Part shown: positions 62,809 to 64,000 of the stretch, one piece after another
How the letters are laid out: each line of letters begins with the position of its first letter
How positions within the stretch are numbered: the stretch's first letter is position 1
Assembly (NCBI RefSeq): GCF_900129865.1
Contig: NZ_FQXD01000002.1
Span: 186,001 to 250,000 of the forward strand
DNA length: 64,000 bases
Origin: Virgibacillus chiguensis
GTDB taxonomy: Bacteria > Bacillota > Bacilli > Bacillales > Amphibacillaceae
Reading direction: 5' to 3'
Position numbers and translations under genes: made by a program
The notes under the pieces: generated by a model
What the model was told of the DNA's origin: nothing
What the model saw: the letters and a program-made list of their open reading frames with translations, nothing else
Database searches by the model: none

Positions 62809-64000
62809 TCACGCCTCCATCATAATTAATTGTGGGTCGCTTAATAATCGTTTCATTTGATTTAGAGCATGTTGTGCAGTTGCTCCATCAATAATACGAT
62901 GATCAAAGCTTAATGATAATGCTAGTACAGGTGCTACGACAACTTCCCCATCACGAACCACTGGTTTTTCTGCTATACGACCAATACCAAGAATAACCGC
63001 TTCTGGGTAATTCAATACTGGCGTAAACCATTGACCACCAGCAGAACCGATATTTGTAATTGTATTCGATGCACCACTCATCTCTTCAGGTGCTAGTTTA
63101 CCACTTCTAGCCTTTTCTGCCAATTCATTAATCTCTTTAGAAATTTCAAAGATGGATTTACGATCCGCATTTTTCACAACTGGAACAAGAAGGCCTTTAT
63201 CTGTATCTGCTGCAATACCTACATTGTAATAGTGCTTGTGCACAATTTCGTTCGTTTCATCATCAACGGAAGCATTTATCATTGGGAATTTTTTAGAAGC
63301 AGATACTAGTGCTTTAACAACATACGGCAAGTATGTTAATTTAATTTCTTGCTCAGCAGCTACGGCTTTAAACTTCTTACGATGAGCTACTAATTCTGAT
63401 ACATCTACTTCATCCAATAAAGTTACATGAGGAGCTTTTGTTTTAGAATTAACCATCGCATTGGCAATTGCTTTGCGAATTCCGCTCATAGATTCACGAG
63501 TTTCAGGGAAGTCTCCCGCTGTTTCTGCAGCTGCTTCTTTCTTAGAAGATGCTGCTTCTTCTGTTGTTCCTTTTGCGTCTGTAGCAGGTTGGTCTCCACT
63601 TAGGTAAGCATCAATATCTTCTTTTAAAATACGTCCGTTTTTACCTGAAGGCGTAACTTTAGAAATCGTTACTCCGTTATCACGTGCATACTTCCTTACT
63701 GATGGCATTGCAATTACTCTTTCACCATCATCTTCATCTACTTCTTCATTTGTAGCTTCAGGAGCTTCAGATGCTTTTTCGTCAGCAGAAGCTTCTTGTT
63801 TTGAATCTGCCGCTTCTTCCTCGTCATCTGATTCATAGCCTTCTGCATCAAACGTAATAATCGTGTCGCCTACAACTGCTACCGTTCCTTCTTCTACATG
63901 TAATTTTGTTACTGTCCCTTCCACTGGTGATGGAATTTCCACTACAGCTTTATCATTTTGCACTTCACACAAAACATCGTCTTCTTTAACTTCGTCGCCT
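62809..64000 (-). CDS. pdhC: Dihydrolipoamide acetyltransferase, E2 of pyruvate dehydrogenase (partial, N-terminus off the right edge)
   Basis: The frame enters at the right edge inside the lipoyl domain ([20 protein letters not shown], with the lipoyl Lys in NDKAV), so only the first 30 or so residues are missing. An acidic Glu/Ala linker, a peripheral subunit-binding domain ([16 protein letters not shown]), a second Ala-rich linker and the catalytic domain follow. The active-site motif is SFDHRIIDG near the C-terminus. It transfers acetyl from the E1 complex to CoA. pdhA and pdhB are expected to the right. Confidence 0.97.
   Translation of the reverse strand, partial: GDEVKEDDVLCEVQNDKAVVEIPSPVEGTVTKLHVEEGTVAVVGDTIITFDAEGYESDDEEEAADSKQEASADEKASEAPEATNEEVDEDDGERVIAMPSVRKYARDNGVTISKVTPSGKNGRILKEDIDAYLSGDQPATDAKGTTEEAASSKKEAAAETAGDFPETRESMSGIRKAIANAMVNSKTKAPHVTLLDEVDVSELVAHRKKFKAVAAEQEIKLTYLPYVVKALVSASKKFPMINASVDDETNEIVHKHYYNVGIAADTDKGLLVPVVKNADRKSIFEISKEINELAEKARSGKLAPEEMSGASNTITNIGSAGGQWFTPVLNYPEAVILGIGRIAEKPVVRDGEVVVAPVLALSLSFDHRIIDGATAQHALNQMKRLLSDPQLIMMEA

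Overview
The window is AT-rich chromosomal DNA from a low-GC Gram-positive, endospore-forming member of the Bacillaceae. Gene content and order follow the Bacillus subtilis ylb/cta/yla/ykt-pdh region, and sporulation genes (spoIIGA, spoVD, spoVE, rsfA, ylbJ), bacillithiol synthesis (bshC), an aa3-type oxidase and a BCCT osmolyte transporter are present. The many intergenic repeats and the BCCT gene suggest a halotolerant Oceanobacillus/Virgibacillus-like genus, but the sequence cannot settle the genus. Nearly all genes are ordinary core genes and no prophage, transposase, CRISPR array, tRNA or rRNA was seen.

Layout, left to right, mostly on the minus strand. (1) 0-19 kb, division and cell wall (dcw) cluster, read right to left: mraZ, rsmH, ftsL, pbpB, spoVD, murE, murF, mraY, murD, spoVE, divIB, ftsA, ftsZ, then a partial spoIIGA at the left edge. 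murG and murB, usually between spoVE and divIB, are absent. (2) 19-34 kb, the ylb block: bshC, a DUF3397 membrane protein, ylbP acetyltransferase, rsfA, rpmF, yceD-like ylbN, tmcAL (ylbM), the ylbL protease, ylbJ, coaD, rsmD (with a structured leader matching the position of the ylbH leader), ylbG, ylbF (ricF), ylbE, ylbD, ylbC, ylbA. (3) 34-49 kb, respiration: an AI-2E-family permease, a DUF420 protein, ctaG-F-E-D-C-B, divergent ctaA, pyruvate carboxylase. (4) 48-56 kb: ftsW, ylaN, ylaL, ylaJ, ylaI, ylaH, ylaF, suhB/yktC, ykzI-like, yktB, yktA; phoH and typA/bipA are missing from their usual slots. (5) 56-64 kb: an SR1P peptide gene with a CcpN-type operator, a lipoprotein polysaccharide deacetylase, a BCCT transporter, an Slp-like lipoprotein with an apparent ATT start, pdhD and a partial pdhC.

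The genes fall into four working sets: septum and peptidoglycan synthesis (mur, fts, PBPs), terminal respiration with heme A synthesis (cta), central carbon metabolism (pyruvate carboxylase, pyruvate dehydrogenase, SR1/CcpN), and small conserved Bacillaceae proteins of mostly unknown role.

The unexplained signal is in the gaps. Three interspersed repeat families account for most gene-free stretches: a GC-rich element of about 240 bp (family A, five copies), a hairpin element of about 95 bp with CTATAG-containing ends (family B, eleven full or partial copies), and a two-module element of up to about 200 bp (family C, six copies). None carries an ORF. Regulatory sites that can be read directly include three GTGG repeats at 10-bp spacing before mraZ, three TTTGT repeats at 11-bp spacing between ctaB and ctaA (ResD-like), and a CcpN-like box in the SR1P promoter.
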